A stretch of DNA of 59,090 nucleotides from Fidelibacterota bacterium (GTDB lineage: Bacteria; Pseudomonadota; Alphaproteobacteria; Rhodospirillales; Rhodospirillaceae). This document shows positions 44,673 through 54,801 of this stretch, in pieces. The stretch is taken from assembly GCA_947475295.1 (NCBI GenBank), contig CANJLF010000017.1, forward strand, positions 1 through 59,090, in the 5' to 3' direction. How positions within the stretch are numbered: the stretch's first letter is position 1; every line of letters starts with the position of its first letter. The notes below the pieces were generated by a model, which saw only the letters and a list, made by a program, of their open reading frames with translations, made no database searches and was not told the DNA's origin. The position numbers and the translations under genes are program-made.

Positions 44673-45413
44673 GTGTTTAACAAGAATAAAGCCGACATCC
44701 GTTTTGCCGAGGATCCCGCCGAGGCACTCCGTCTTTATAACGAGCGCGGTTATCATATCGAGCCCGAGGTTTTTTCCGCCGCCGAGTGCCAACGTCTCAT
44801 CGCCGCCGGCAAAGACCTTGCGGCCAAAGGCGACGGCACTTTCCGTCCACTCATGAGCCCGCATCGGGTTGATGCGCTGTTTCTGCGCACCATGGCCGAC
44901 AAACGCCTCACCACCATCATACAGCAGCTGTGCGGCGGGGCCGTGCACGGCCTTCAGTCGGAATTGTTTTTCGGTTGGCCGGGAACGCCCGGCTTCGCGG
45001 CTCATCAGGACAACTTTTTTGTCGAAGCGCCCGAAGGCGCTTTCGTGTCCGCTTGGACGGCTCTGGTTGATGTGTCGCCGGCCAACGGCGGTCTTGTTAT
45101 GTATCCCGGATCGCATCGGTACGGCGTTTTGCCGGTGGAGAAACTGTCAGGACCTGTGAGCCCCAACCAGGATCCCAATGCCGGCGCGCAGCGCTCGATT
45201 TTGCCAGAAGGCCACGCCGCGGGTGTCGACCTTTATATTAGCCAGGGCAGCGTCATTTTCTTGCATAGCCTGGTGGTGCATTCCTCTCATGACAATGGCT
45301 CCGACAAATGGCGCCACGCTTTGCTGAATACATACATTCGCCAGGGCGCGCCCTTCCGTTCCGGCAATTACGCGCGGCGCTCGCCCATCGATCTGTCGAC
45401 TGTTACGGCGTAG
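44673..45413 (+). CDS. Phytanoyl-CoA dioxygenase-like 2OG-Fe(II) oxygenase
   Basis: The 246-residue protein fits the PhyH family: LYNERGYHIEPEVFSAAECQ at the start, HxD metal ligands in FAAHQDNFFVEAP, NGGLVMYPGSHRYG in the middle and the distal His in LVVHSSHDNGSDKWRHALLN with the Arg that binds 2-oxoglutarate. Such enzymes hydroxylate small molecules or sugar-linked groups. GTG 44673 has a GAGG site 6-7 bases upstream; the frame upstream to 44586 has no similarity. The next gene begins 7 bases later. Confidence 0.85.
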   Translation: MFNKNKADIRFAEDPAEALRLYNERGYHIEPEVFSAAECQRLIAAGKDLAAKGDGTFRPLMSPHRVDALFLRTMADKRLTTIIQQLCGGAVHGLQSELFFGWPGTPGFAAHQDNFFVEAPEGAFVSAWTALVDVSPANGGLVMYPGSHRYGVLPVEKLSGPVSPNQDPNAGAQRSILPEGHAAGVDLYISQGSVIFLHSLVVHSSHDNGSDKWRHALLNTYIRQGAPFRSGNYARRSPIDLSTVTA

Positions 45414-45419
45414 ACGATC

Positions 45420-46301
45420 ATGTCCTACACGACTCATAATACGGTTCGTTGGCAGGGCGAGGACGCCCGCCGCTTTCGCGCGGACTTCAATCGCGGCAGC
45501 AAGCTTGGCCGCGCTGCGGATGGTCAACTCATCGTAATTTACGATACGGAACTTTATCCCTTTGATCGACACATTCGGCGGTTGCTGGTGAACAAGGGGC
45601 TCGTCCCTGAATCGCACCTTGCCCAGATTCCGTCTTTGGAAAAACTACACGATATTCTGCCGCCGGCTTTGACTGCGCTGGATGACGGTGAGCTGAACGA
45701 AGTGAGTCGGCAGTTCTATGATACCGATACGGAGTTCGTTTCAGCCTATGAAGCCTTTTTGCGCGACTTCGCAGGCCCGCAAATCGTCAAAGGTGATTTT
45801 GTTTTTCAGTCGACCCCGACAATCAGGTTTCATTTTCCTCATCAAACAGGATTCAATTGGCGCCCGCGTTTTCATACCGACATCATGCTGGGTCATCCTC
45901 CACAGGAGCTGAATCTTTGGTTGCCGGTCTGCGGTGCGTCTGGCCACGCGTCAATGCTGATCGCCGATTTGACCGCCAGCATCGGTGAGTTGGACAAGCT
46001 GGGCCTGGATTTCTCGCGCCTGGCCGGTGAAGTGCAAACCGACGAAGTGCTGGCCGCGCGCTGTCATGCGATCAGTCATTCGGTCGATCTGCCCTATGGC
46101 CAAGTGCTGGCCTTCGACCCGCGGTGTTTGCACGCAACGCAATACAACGACACCGACCATACCCGCATTAGCTTTGACTTTCGGGTTCTGCCGCTTGATG
46201 ACTACGAAGCCATGAGCCTCGAATACCGCGGAACCGGCCGGCGTCAGATGTTGTTCCGGCGCGGCCACTATTTCGATCAGCGCACGTCGCGCGAACTGTA
46301 G
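45420..46301 (+). CDS. 2OG-Fe(II) oxygenase-like protein, StrG-like
   Basis: A 293-residue protein with HxD in PRFHTDIMLGHPPQELNLWL, the distal His in FDPRCLHATQYNDTDH and Arg in TRISFDFRVLP. It resembles the gene at 41323 in the metal-site blocks and end, SLEYRGTG versus LEYRGTD. The substrate is unknown. It lies between the PhyH-like and FkbM genes in one direction with spacings of 6-8 bases, so the three should be co-transcribed. Confidence 0.65.
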   Translation: MSYTTHNTVRWQGEDARRFRADFNRGSKLGRAADGQLIVIYDTELYPFDRHIRRLLVNKGLVPESHLAQIPSLEKLHDILPPALTALDDGELNEVSRQFYDTDTEFVSAYEAFLRDFAGPQIVKGDFVFQSTPTIRFHFPHQTGFNWRPRFHTDIMLGHPPQELNLWLPVCGASGHASMLIADLTASIGELDKLGLDFSRLAGEVQTDEVLAARCHAISHSVDLPYGQVLAFDPRCLHATQYNDTDHTRISFDFRVLPLDDYEAMSLEYRGTGRRQMLFRRGHYFDQRTSREL

Positions 46302-46308
46302 CCCTAAA

Positions 46309-47355
46309 ATGTCGCAACCGTTGGTAACCCGTGAGTTCCTAGCCAAAGCGGGCTTTTTCAGCACGCCCCTGGCAAAGCGGCTGGCTGCGGCGCCGCTCGG
46401 GTTGGTCGACGTCGGCGCGCGATGGGGCGTGGACGAGTTGTTCCGGCCCCTTGCTCCGGTGGTCGCCGCGCTGGCTTTTGAGCCTGACGCCGAGGAAGCA
46501 ACACGCATTGCCGCGCGCGAGAAGAACGCCGGCTGGGCCGCCATAAAGGTTCTCACCAAGGCGCTGGGCGGTAAAGCCGAGCGGGCGACATTGCATCTGC
46601 TGGCGCGCCCGAACAATTCCTCGCTCTTTCCGGTGGTGCCATCGGTAGCCGAGCGCTACAAGCTGCTTGGCTTCGAGCTGGTGCGCGAGATACCGCTCGA
46701 TCTGGTGCCGCTCGATGCGCTGATTTTTGGCGGCGCGGGCGAGGGGCCCCACGCCGGCGAGGTCATCAAACTCGATGTGCAGGGCGCCGAAGCCATGGTC
46801 ATAGCCGGTGCCGCGCGCACGCTGTCGGAGCGGACTCACTGCGTCATCTGCGAGGTCCCGTTCTTTGCGCCCTATCAGGGCATCGAGTTGTTCTCCGAGC
46901 TGGAACTCCTGCTGCGGGCAAGGGGGCTGAACTTTTATGGCTTCATCGATTTTCAGCACCGCTCCACCAAGCGGCTCGAGAAACGCACAACGCTTAGCCG
47001 CGAACGCATGATGCAGGCCGATGCGGTTTTCTTCCGCGATCCGCTGGCCGCCGAGGCCGCCCCGGCGAACCAGCGCCAAGTGGCGGTTCTGTTCGTCATG
47101 GCCCTGGTCTTGGGTTATTTCGACTTCTGTCTCGAAATGGTGGATATGTTGCCGCAGGAGGAGCGGGCGGCTTTATCCGATCTGGTGCGCGCCAGTGCGG
47201 CAGTTGATCGAGCGAAGGATGAGGCGGCTTTGGAGACGATTATGGTGGCCCGTGGGAACCCCACGGAGTTGCACCTCGCCATCGGCGGGCTGGTGGATCA
47301 GCGCAGAGACTTCACGACCTTCCACGATGTAACAAAGCCCACGAAGCCTGCTTAG
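46309..47355 (+). CDS. FkbM-family methyltransferase
   Basis: The 348-residue product has LVDVGARWGVDELFRPLAPV (SAM motif), FEPDAEEATRI, NNSSLFPVVPS and VIKLDVQGAEAMVIAGAA, the typical FkbM K-x-D-V/I-Q-G-x-E block. FkbM enzymes O-methylate sugars or secondary metabolites. A C-terminal extension of about 100 residues follows the domain. It is the last gene of the PhyH-oxygenase-FkbM run. Confidence 0.88.
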   Translation: MSQPLVTREFLAKAGFFSTPLAKRLAAAPLGLVDVGARWGVDELFRPLAPVVAALAFEPDAEEATRIAAREKNAGWAAIKVLTKALGGKAERATLHLLARPNNSSLFPVVPSVAERYKLLGFELVREIPLDLVPLDALIFGGAGEGPHAGEVIKLDVQGAEAMVIAGAARTLSERTHCVICEVPFFAPYQGIELFSELELLLRARGLNFYGFIDFQHRSTKRLEKRTTLSRERMMQADAVFFRDPLAAEAAPANQRQVAVLFVMALVLGYFDFCLEMVDMLPQEERAALSDLVRASAAVDRAKDEAALETIMVARGNPTELHLAIGGLVDQRRDFTTFHDVTKPTKPA

Positions 47356-47402
47356 TTTTTTCAGAACGGATTGTGGGGCGACATGCCCCAAAAGCAAAAA
47401 CG

Positions 47403-47420
47403 CCCTCCCGTGAGGGAGGG
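47403..47420 (-). terminator. Hairpin terminator between FkbM and PiuC-type genes
   Basis: CCCTCCC pairs with GGGAGGG around a GTGA loop. On the minus strand the stem is followed by CGTTTTTGCTTTT, so it should end transcription of the TonB-receptor and PiuC genes. It may work weakly in the other direction. Confidence 0.7.
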
Positions 47421-47526
47421 TGCCTTATGCGTCCGGTATGACCAGGGACTTTTAGCGGCGGCCTTTTTTGCGGGCGTGGCTGAAGGGGCGGAAATATCGG
47501 TTATGGTCTTATCTCCGAAAAGCGCG

Positions 47527-48222
47527 TCATGCCTCGCTCCAGCGACGCATGAGGTTGTGATAAAGGCCGGTCAAGCTGACGACTTCGCTGGTGTCGCCGT
47601 ATTGCTTGCGAAGCCCCTGCACGGCGGCATCAAGTTCAAACAGCATCACGCGCGCGGCTTCATCGCGCACCATGCTTTGAATCCAGAAGAACGAAGACCA
47701 GCGGCTGCCGCGCGTAGTGGGCGTGACGTGATGCCGGCTGCTCGCCGAATACAGCACCATGTGGCCGGCCGCGAGCTTCACACGATGCTCGCCGAAGGTG
47801 TCCAGCACCACCAGCTCGCCGCCGTCGTAGTCGGCGGGATCGGTGAGGAACAGCGTCGCCGACATGTCGGTGCGCACACGGATCGAGGCGCCGCCCGTCA
47901 AAGCCTGCGGCACGAAACGAATGGCGTTGTCGATGTGGGTGTCGAACTTCATGCCGCTGTCGTAGCGATTGAACAGGGGCGGAAAGACGCGCAGCGCCAG
48001 CGATGCCGAGGTAAAGCGTTCGTTCCTGCCCAGCTTAGAGAGAATCAAGTCACCCAGCGTGAGCGCTGCCGGTGAGCTTTCGGGCACCTGAAGATTGTGT
48101 TTCGCCCCCGCCGACTTAGCGCCGGCTGTGACCTTACCGTCCACCCAGTCAGATGCGCCAAGGAGGTCGCGACAGTGCGCGACCTCCTCCTTCGTCAGCA
48201 GATTGGGTATCTCGACAAGCAT
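47527..48222 (-). CDS. Fe(II)/2OG-dependent dioxygenase, PiuC/YbiX family
   Basis: The 231-residue protein has [20 protein letters not shown], the HxD in [31 protein letters not shown] and the distal His and Arg in [20 protein letters not shown]. PiuC/YbiX genes are commonly next to TonB-dependent siderophore receptors and respond to iron limitation. Here it follows the receptor by 9 bases on the same strand. The substrate is unknown. Confidence 0.92.
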   Translation of the reverse strand: MLVEIPNLLTKEEVAHCRDLLGASDWVDGKVTAGAKSAGAKHNLQVPESSPAALTLGDLILSKLGRNERFTSASLALRVFPPLFNRYDSGMKFDTHIDNAIRFVPQALTGGASIRVRTDMSATLFLTDPADYDGGELVVLDTFGEHRVKLAAGHMVLYSASSRHHVTPTTRGSRWSSFFWIQSMVRDEAARVMLFELDAAVQGLRKQYGDTSEVVSLTGLYHNLMRRWSEA

Positions 48223-48231
48223 TTTTATCCT

Positions 48232-50628
48232 TTAGAACCTGACATCGAGCGCGGCGACGATGCCGCGTCCCGGCGCCGGGGTTCCACGATTTCCGAAGGA
48301 CTGAGAATAATTCAGCCGGTTGGTAAGGTTGTTAATGTTGACCTGAAATTTGTAGCGTTTCAGGAATTCGTAGGACACGACCGCGTCCACCTGAATGGTT
48401 TCCGGGATCACGACATAACGCGAGATACCGGTGAGATTGGGCGCCGTACCCGTGGTGGTGTAGCCGTTGTGAAGCGGGCTTTGATAGACAATGCCGCCGC
48501 CGACGGTCAGGCCTGGTACAAGCTGGCTGGGTGTGTAGCCCATCCAGAAGGACGCCGCATGGCGCGGCACAAAGGTGATCATTTTCCCAATCGTGAACGG
48601 GTTGGGTTTGCAGACCACAGGCGTACCGCCGCAGGTCAGATCGTAAGTAATGATCGGATCGAGATAGGTATAGGCCGCGACAATGTTGAGATCGTCGGTA
48701 ACGGTGCCGGTTGCCGAGGTTTCAAAGCCCCTCACCCGCTGCTCCTGGCCGGACTGCAGAATGACAAGACCGGTGTTCGGATCAGCGACGGTGGCATTGG
48801 ACTTTTTCACCTGGAACAGGGAGCCTGTCAGGCCCAACTTGCCGTCCCATACGCTGTACTTGGCGCCGAGTTCGAAAGTCTGGCTCTTTTCAGGATCAAG
48901 CGTCTGGTTGGCGGTGGTGATCGGCGTCGGCGTACCGACGACCGACGTGCCTTGCGGCACCGCCGACTTGCCGTAGGAGAAATAGACCGTGGTCTTATCG
49001 TCCGGCTCATAGACCAAGCTTGCGCGCGGATTGGCGATGGTCGAGGGCGAACGCGCCGTCGTGGTAACGCCCGCCACCGTTGTGGCCGAATAGTTGGCGA
49101 TATAGCGGTCGACACGCACGCCGGCGATCAACGAAATCTCGGGCGTAAACCAGAAACGGTCGGTGGCGAAGAAGGCGTAGTCGTTGGCCTTGCCGCTGGA
49201 ATAGAGCACGGTCGTCGCCGTGGCATTGGTACCGGCGACGTTGGCCGGGGTCGGCAGAACAACAGTGTAGCCCGGCGGCAGGCTGTGATCGGTGTTGAAA
49301 AAGCTACGGCCGATATTTGCGCGCGACCGGCTGTGATCGCCGAGCTGATAAGTATATTGCGCCAAAGTCGGCAAGTTGTAGGCATAGACGGTGCGGTCGG
49401 CGTTTTGATAGGAAATATCGCCGCCGACAATCAGCTGATTGCGCATGCCGGCAACGTCGAACGAGGCGTTGGCGCTGAAGGTGTCCTGCCAGCCCCAGCT
49501 ATCTTGCTGGTAAGGACCGCCGCCGCCAATACCGGCCAGGGCCGCCGTCGGGTTGGCGCCTGTCACGACGTTAGAACAGAAGTTGGTCGCAGCCGCTGCG
49601 TCGCAGCGGTCAACGGCGGTGTATTGGAAATAGCGCGAATAAAACGCCACGCGCGCATCGTTCTGCAGGGTCAGCCACGGAGCGACATTATATGTCGCCT
49701 TGGAGGTAACCAGGTCGGCGTCGTTTCTATCTTTGTCGGCTTCAAATCCCAGGAACGTGCTGCGCGGCACGGTGTATTCCGAAGCCGGCATTGCAAAGAT
49801 GCTGCCCGCCGGATTCGCAACGGGAATACCGTAATCCTGCCGGTTATTGCTGTGTTGATGGATGTAGGACAGCGAGACCGTGAAAGGCGTGCCGATCCCG
49901 TAGGCAATGGACGGCGCAAGGCCCCAGCGATGCGAGAAGACCATATCTCGATCAACCACGTGGGTGTTGTTGTACATGAGCGCCACGCGGATGGCGGTCG
50001 TGTCGTTGATTTGATAATTTGCATCGCTGGTTGCGCGGTAACGCGCGCCGTTGCCGCCTTCGACATGACCGCTGATGTAGGTATCAAGCGTCGGCGTCTT
50101 GGAAATGGTATTGATGGCGCCGCCGGTGGTGCCGCGGCCGAACATCAGGCCGGACGGGCCTTTCATGACCTGAACTTCCTGATAGGCGAAGCTGTCGCGA
50201 CTGTAGGCAGCGAAGTCGCGCAGGCCATCGAGGTAGACGTCATCCTTGGCGTCGAAGCCGCGGATCTTGAACTGATCGCCGGCGAGCGTGCCGCCTTCGC
50301 CGATGGCAATGGTGATGCCGGGCACGTTGCGCAAGGCTTCGCCCACCGTGGTGGTGGCCTGCTGCTTCATGGTTTCGTCGGTGACGACGCTGACCGCCTG
50401 CGGCGTGTCCAGGATACTAGCCGTCGGCATGTTAACCGCCGGGGCCTTATTCAGCACGTTCGTGTCCGGCAGGTTGGTATCTTCGACCGAGACCGACGGC
50501 AATTGGACGGGCGCGTTCTGTTGCGCGGCGGCCGGCAGAGCTAAGCCGGCGCAATACATAGCGAGGCCGATGGCCGAGGTGTTCCGTAAGGCGCAGACGC
50601 TGGTCGAAGCCTTAGCGGTATGAATCAT
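48232..50628 (-). CDS. TonB-dependent siderophore receptor, catecholate (Fiu-like) type
   Basis: An outer-membrane receptor of 798 residues. It has a signal peptide ending LALPAAAQ, a plug domain (ILDTPQAVSVVTDETMKQQA, VPGITIAIGEGG, FKIRGFDAKDDVYLDGLRD, VQVMKGPSGLMFGRGTTGG) and a beta-barrel ending in an aromatic residue (IVAALDVRF). A candidate TonB box precedes the plug. The PiuC-type gene downstream and tonB upstream support iron-siderophore uptake. The long open frame on the opposite strand is a shadow. Confidence 0.93.
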   Translation of the reverse strand: MIHTAKASTSVCALRNTSAIGLAMYCAGLALPAAAQQNAPVQLPSVSVEDTNLPDTNVLNKAPAVNMPTASILDTPQAVSVVTDETMKQQATTTVGEALRNVPGITIAIGEGGTLAGDQFKIRGFDAKDDVYLDGLRDFAAYSRDSFAYQEVQVMKGPSGLMFGRGTTGGAINTISKTPTLDTYISGHVEGGNGARYRATSDANYQINDTTAIRVALMYNNTHVVDRDMVFSHRWGLAPSIAYGIGTPFTVSLSYIHQHSNNRQDYGIPVANPAGSIFAMPASEYTVPRSTFLGFEADKDRNDADLVTSKATYNVAPWLTLQNDARVAFYSRYFQYTAVDRCDAAAATNFCSNVVTGANPTAALAGIGGGGPYQQDSWGWQDTFSANASFDVAGMRNQLIVGGDISYQNADRTVYAYNLPTLAQYTYQLGDHSRSRANIGRSFFNTDHSLPPGYTVVLPTPANVAGTNATATTVLYSSGKANDYAFFATDRFWFTPEISLIAGVRVDRYIANYSATTVAGVTTTARSPSTIANPRASLVYEPDDKTTVYFSYGKSAVPQGTSVVGTPTPITTANQTLDPEKSQTFELGAKYSVWDGKLGLTGSLFQVKKSNATVADPNTGLVILQSGQEQRVRGFETSATGTVTDDLNIVAAYTYLDPIITYDLTCGGTPVVCKPNPFTIGKMITFVPRHAASFWMGYTPSQLVPGLTVGGGIVYQSPLHNGYTTTGTAPNLTGISRYVVIPETIQVDAVVSYEFLKRYKFQVNINNLTNRLNYSQSFGNRGTPAPGRGIVAALDVRF

Positions 50629-50662
50629 CGTCGTTTTCCCCCGAGATGCGGCTTGACCCTAT

Positions 50663-50687
50663 TATGCGAATTACTCTTAATTGCGAT
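50663..50687 (-). promoter_or_regulatory. Candidate Fur box upstream of the siderophore receptor
   Basis: ATGCGAATTACTCTTAATTG and the following CGAT form an imperfect palindrome about 35 bases upstream of the receptor start, resembling alphaproteobacterial iron-regulator sites. The identity of the binding protein (Fur or Irr type) is not known. Confidence 0.45.
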
Positions 50688-50815
50688 TAGTGAACGCCGC
50701 AAGATAAAATTTCCGGCAAATGCGCCGGTCAAGTTCTTCTCAGGATGGAGTTAATAATATGATAATGTTATATAAATCATCTTATTCCGCAAAAGGCCAC
50801 GGTCTTTAACCATCT

Positions 50816-50845
50816 TGATAGTGACATTCATTATCAATGATATTA
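50816..50845 (+). promoter_or_regulatory. Candidate Fur box upstream of tonB
   Basis: ACATTCATTATCAATGAT and its flanks resemble overlapping Fur hexamers (GATAAT/ATTATC). It lies about 50 bases before the likely tonB ATG. A second GATAATGTTAT stretch occurs near 50760. Confidence 0.5.
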
Positions 50846-50892
50846 GTCATGAGTTGCAGTATCGTCTCCCGCCACAGGACGTCAACACTCTT

Positions 50893-51612
50893 ATGAACTC
50901 TGTGAACTACCGCCCTATCGCAGCCGGTGAGACGGCACGGACCGTGGACCAGCCGTACGCTGGCTCTCCGTCCTTGGCGGCACTTTTGCCCCAGGCCACA
51001 AAACCTGGCGCGACCGGCAAGCAGCGCGTGGGCGTGTTGGTCGCCGCCGCGGCGGTACAGACCTTGGTGCTGTTTGGCCTGATCCAGGGCTTGAACCACA
51101 AGCCGGCGCCGCTCCCGCGTCAGACGATGATGGTCGGCCTGCTCCCGGAGAAGGAAGCCGAGAACGAACCGCCGCCCCCGCCCAAGCCGCTGCTGGCCAC
51201 ACCGCAGATCACGATGGATGTGCCGGTGATACAGATTTACGAGCCGCCGCCGCCGACTGCAGCGCCACCCTCAGATCGTGCGCTGACCACCTCGCCCACG
51301 CCGGTGACGGTCAATCCCAAATTCGCCATTGAGACCTATCAGACGAAACTCCTGCGGCACCTGAACAACAACAAGCGCTATCCCGCCAGAGCCCGGGCCA
51401 AACGCGAAACCGGCGTCGTTTTCGTGCGCTTCACCATGGATCGGCGCGGCCATGTGACGGCGACCTCGCTCGAGAAACCATGCAAATTCGTGACGCTGAA
51501 CGACGAAGGCCTCGCGCTGCTCGCGCGTGCGCAGCCCCTTCCCGCGCCGCCGCCGGAGCTGGAAGGCGCCGAGATCGAAATGATCGTGCCCGTGGAATTC
51601 TCGCTGCGATAA
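50893..51612 (+). CDS. tonB: TonB energy transducer
   Basis: The 239-residue protein has an N-terminal cytoplasmic stretch, a membrane helix near residues 40-58 (VGVLVAAAAVQTLVLFGLI), a Pro-rich periplasmic linker (EPPPPPKP, YEPPPPTAAPP) and a C-terminal TonB domain (KRYPARARAKRETGVVFVRF then MDRRGHVTATSLEKP). It couples the proton motive force to outer-membrane receptors. ATG 50893 gives a normal TonB N-terminus; the frame extends to 50815 without similarity. exbB and exbD are not in the window. Confidence 0.88.
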   Translation: MNSVNYRPIAAGETARTVDQPYAGSPSLAALLPQATKPGATGKQRVGVLVAAAAVQTLVLFGLIQGLNHKPAPLPRQTMMVGLLPEKEAENEPPPPPKPLLATPQITMDVPVIQIYEPPPPTAAPPSDRALTTSPTPVTVNPKFAIETYQTKLLRHLNNNKRYPARARAKRETGVVFVRFTMDRRGHVTATSLEKPCKFVTLNDEGLALLARAQPLPAPPPELEGAEIEMIVPVEFSLR

Positions 51613-51618
51613 GCGGCT

Positions 51619-52110
51619 TTATCTGGCTGAAGCCCGTTCGGCGACGCGGCCCGCCAGATCCTTCAGGTTATCGCGCAACTGTTGGAAAGCGAAGCTGAGC
51701 GCAAAGATGCGCGCGGCGACTTCGGCGTTCTGGTCGCGGATGATCGGCACCTTCGGCCGGAGCGCCTTCGGCCGCGGGAGCGGCTGCCGGCGCGGCGCTG
51801 GGAGCAGCAGGCGTCGCAGGAGCCGCGGCGGGCGCGGCCGCCGGAGCGGATGTCGGTGTCGCGGGTGCTGCGCCCTGAGCTTGGGCGAGCGCGGCGGCTT
51901 GGGTCACTTCAATGGTGGTGCTGCTGCCAAAATGCGTCAAATCCTTCACGACCACCTGGATCCGGAAGCCGAGCATAAATACCGCGGCGATGATAACCAC
52001 CGGCAACAGGCGCAGGGCGGGTCCTGGCTTCAAGGTGCTGGTATCGGTTTGGGCCCGGTGTAAGCGCGGGCGGACCGGACGGGACGTGGGGGCATCGCGG
52101 GAGCGGACAT
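51619..52110 (-). pseudogene. MotE-like flagellar gene with two apparent frameshifts
   Basis: Beginning at ATG 52110, MSAPAMPPRPVRSARAYTGP reaches a TGA. Another frame then carries ALRLLPVVIIAAVFMLGF, the membrane helix of MotE-like proteins, and a long Ala/Pro-rich tract. Near 51746 the first frame resumes as PIIRDQNAEVAARIFALSFA and runs to a stop at 51619. The position before DUF6468 and fliM on the minus strand fits motE. If the shifts are real the gene is dead; the expected MotE/MgtE-type C-terminal domain is not seen. A TTG start at 52033 is the alternative. Confidence 0.5.
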
Positions 52111-52138
52111 ATCTAATGTGCCTTAGATCTTATGTGCT

Positions 52139-52903
52139 TTAGCGGGCCGATTGCAGGGCTTTAAGGAGTTCACGTTCGGCTTCCGAGCGTTCTTCGTCAA
52201 CCGACATTTCGGTCGTCATCGTGCGTTCGGGTGCGCGGTCAGCCAGGGTTCGTTCGCCAACCGTGCGCTTCGCGCGCGGGCCGGGCGTGGAAAGACCAAG
52301 GGCCGCGGCGCCAACGGGGCCGCCGGCGCGGGCTTCGGACGCACGGGCAGCGCCCAAGGCATTCTGGAGTTCGGCTGCGGTCTCTTCGAAACCGGCAGCG
52401 GTCTGGGCCAAAGTCGCGGCGGTCAGCGTGCCGGGCGCAACGGCCGACATGCCGGGATTACCGACGGCATAACCCCGGGCAGGAGGCGCGGTTTCCGCCA
52501 AGGGACGCGAGGCCGGAGCAGCAGCTGGTGAATAGGTATTAGCCGGCGCAGCCGCCGGGCCGTGGGTGACGACGCCTTCATTGCGGGCGGCGCGCACAGC
52601 GCCTTCCAAGCGGCTCGCCAGTTCTTCGGCGCGCTCGATCATGAAGGCCAGGTCGTCACGCAGGGTCTGCGCTTTGTCGACGCGATCTTTCAGCGTCTGA
52701 TTGGCCTCGGTGGTCGCCTTCTTCAGCTTGGGAATCCCGGCTTCGGCGCGCATGGTCGCTTCATTGAAGCTGTTGACGACCTTGGATAATTCCTCGCGCG
52801 AACGGCGTAGGGCGGTCAGGCGCTTATTCAAAATGATGGCGTAAACGATGGTCGGGACCAGCAGCAGAATAACGACAACGTCGAGGATCGTTCCTGTCGT
52901 CAT
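52139..52903 (-). CDS. DUF6468 flagellar-cluster protein
   Basis: The 254-residue protein has one N-terminal membrane helix (TILDVVVILLLVPTIVYAII), then a long charged coiled coil (REELSKVVNSFNEATMRAEA, KLKKATTEANQTLKDRVDKA) and an Ala/Pro-rich C-terminus. DUF6468 genes are found between fliM and motE-like genes in Alphaproteobacteria. The function is unknown; a role at the flagellar base is inferred from location. ATG 52903 is chosen as the helix start. Confidence 0.8.
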   Translation of the reverse strand: MTTGTILDVVVILLLVPTIVYAIILNKRLTALRRSREELSKVVNSFNEATMRAEAGIPKLKKATTEANQTLKDRVDKAQTLRDDLAFMIERAEELASRLEGAVRAARNEGVVTHGPAAAPANTYSPAAAPASRPLAETAPPARGYAVGNPGMSAVAPGTLTAATLAQTAAGFEETAAELQNALGAARASEARAGGPVGAAALGLSTPGPRAKRTVGERTLADRAPERTMTTEMSVDEERSEAERELLKALQSAR

Positions 52904-53056
52904 GACTGTCTCTACATTTATGAGCCACACCGCATTATCATAAGTATCAACGCCACGCGGTGCCAAATTATGGCGGTCTCAAGTGCAAAGTGGCAGGGGG
53001 GTCATAAAATTCCGTTAACCCCGGCCGTTTTACCCCTCACCCTTTAAAATAAAAGC

Positions 53057-54229
<1,173 letters not shown>

Positions 54230-54757
54230 ATCTCTACCGCGCCCTGCCTGATCGTCATGATCCTGTTCCTGGTGGTGCTGGTCATGGTGGCGCTGGCCAC
54301 GGCCGACTACGTCTACCAGCGCTGGTCTCATAAAGAAAAACTCAAGATGACCAAGCAGGAAGTTAAGGACGAACACAAGGAGCAGGAAGGCGATCCCAAG
54401 GTCAAGGGCCGCATCCGCAACTTGCGGCTGGAGCGTCATCGCCAGCGCATGATGGCCGCGATCCCCAAGGCCAGCGTCATCATCACCAACCCGACGCACT
54501 ACGCCATTACTTTGCAGTACGATATGGATGCCATGGCCGCGCCGAAAGTCGTCGCCAAGGGCGTCGACTATCTCGCCAAACGCATCCGCCAGATCGCCGA
54601 GACCCACGAAATTCCAATTGTCGAGAACCCGCCGCTGGCGCGCGCGCTTTATGCCGCCGTCGAGGTTGATCAGGAAATCCCCCAGGAGCACTATAAGGCG
54701 GTCGCGGAAGTCATCGGCTTCGTGATGCGCCTCAAGGGCAAGCGCGTCGCGAGTTGA
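54230..54757 (+). pseudogene. flhB: Flagellar export protein FlhB, C-terminal fragment
   Basis: The frame is open from near 54230 and encodes the last membrane helix (VMILFLVVLVMVALATADYV), KLKMTKQEVKDEHKEQEGDP and the cytoplasmic domain with the autocleavage motif VIITNPTHYAITL. About 180 N-terminal residues with the first three helices are missing. The similarity begins one base after the fliM start on the other strand, so the two genes are abruptly joined head to head. cckA follows, as it often does after flhB. Confidence 0.85.
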
Positions 54758-54801
54758 TACTTCCGCTGAACTAGAACGCCCTTAGGGATTTGCGCGGTTT
54801 T

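Noticed and set aside
47440..47500. Short minus-strand frame ending in HARKKGRR
   Set aside because: Only 18 codons between stops, with no start codon, so I do not call a gene.
48097..50544. An 815-codon open frame opposite the TonB-dependent receptor
   Set aside because: It mirrors a clear receptor gene on the other strand; long antisense frames are expected at high GC, and the protein has no family motif.
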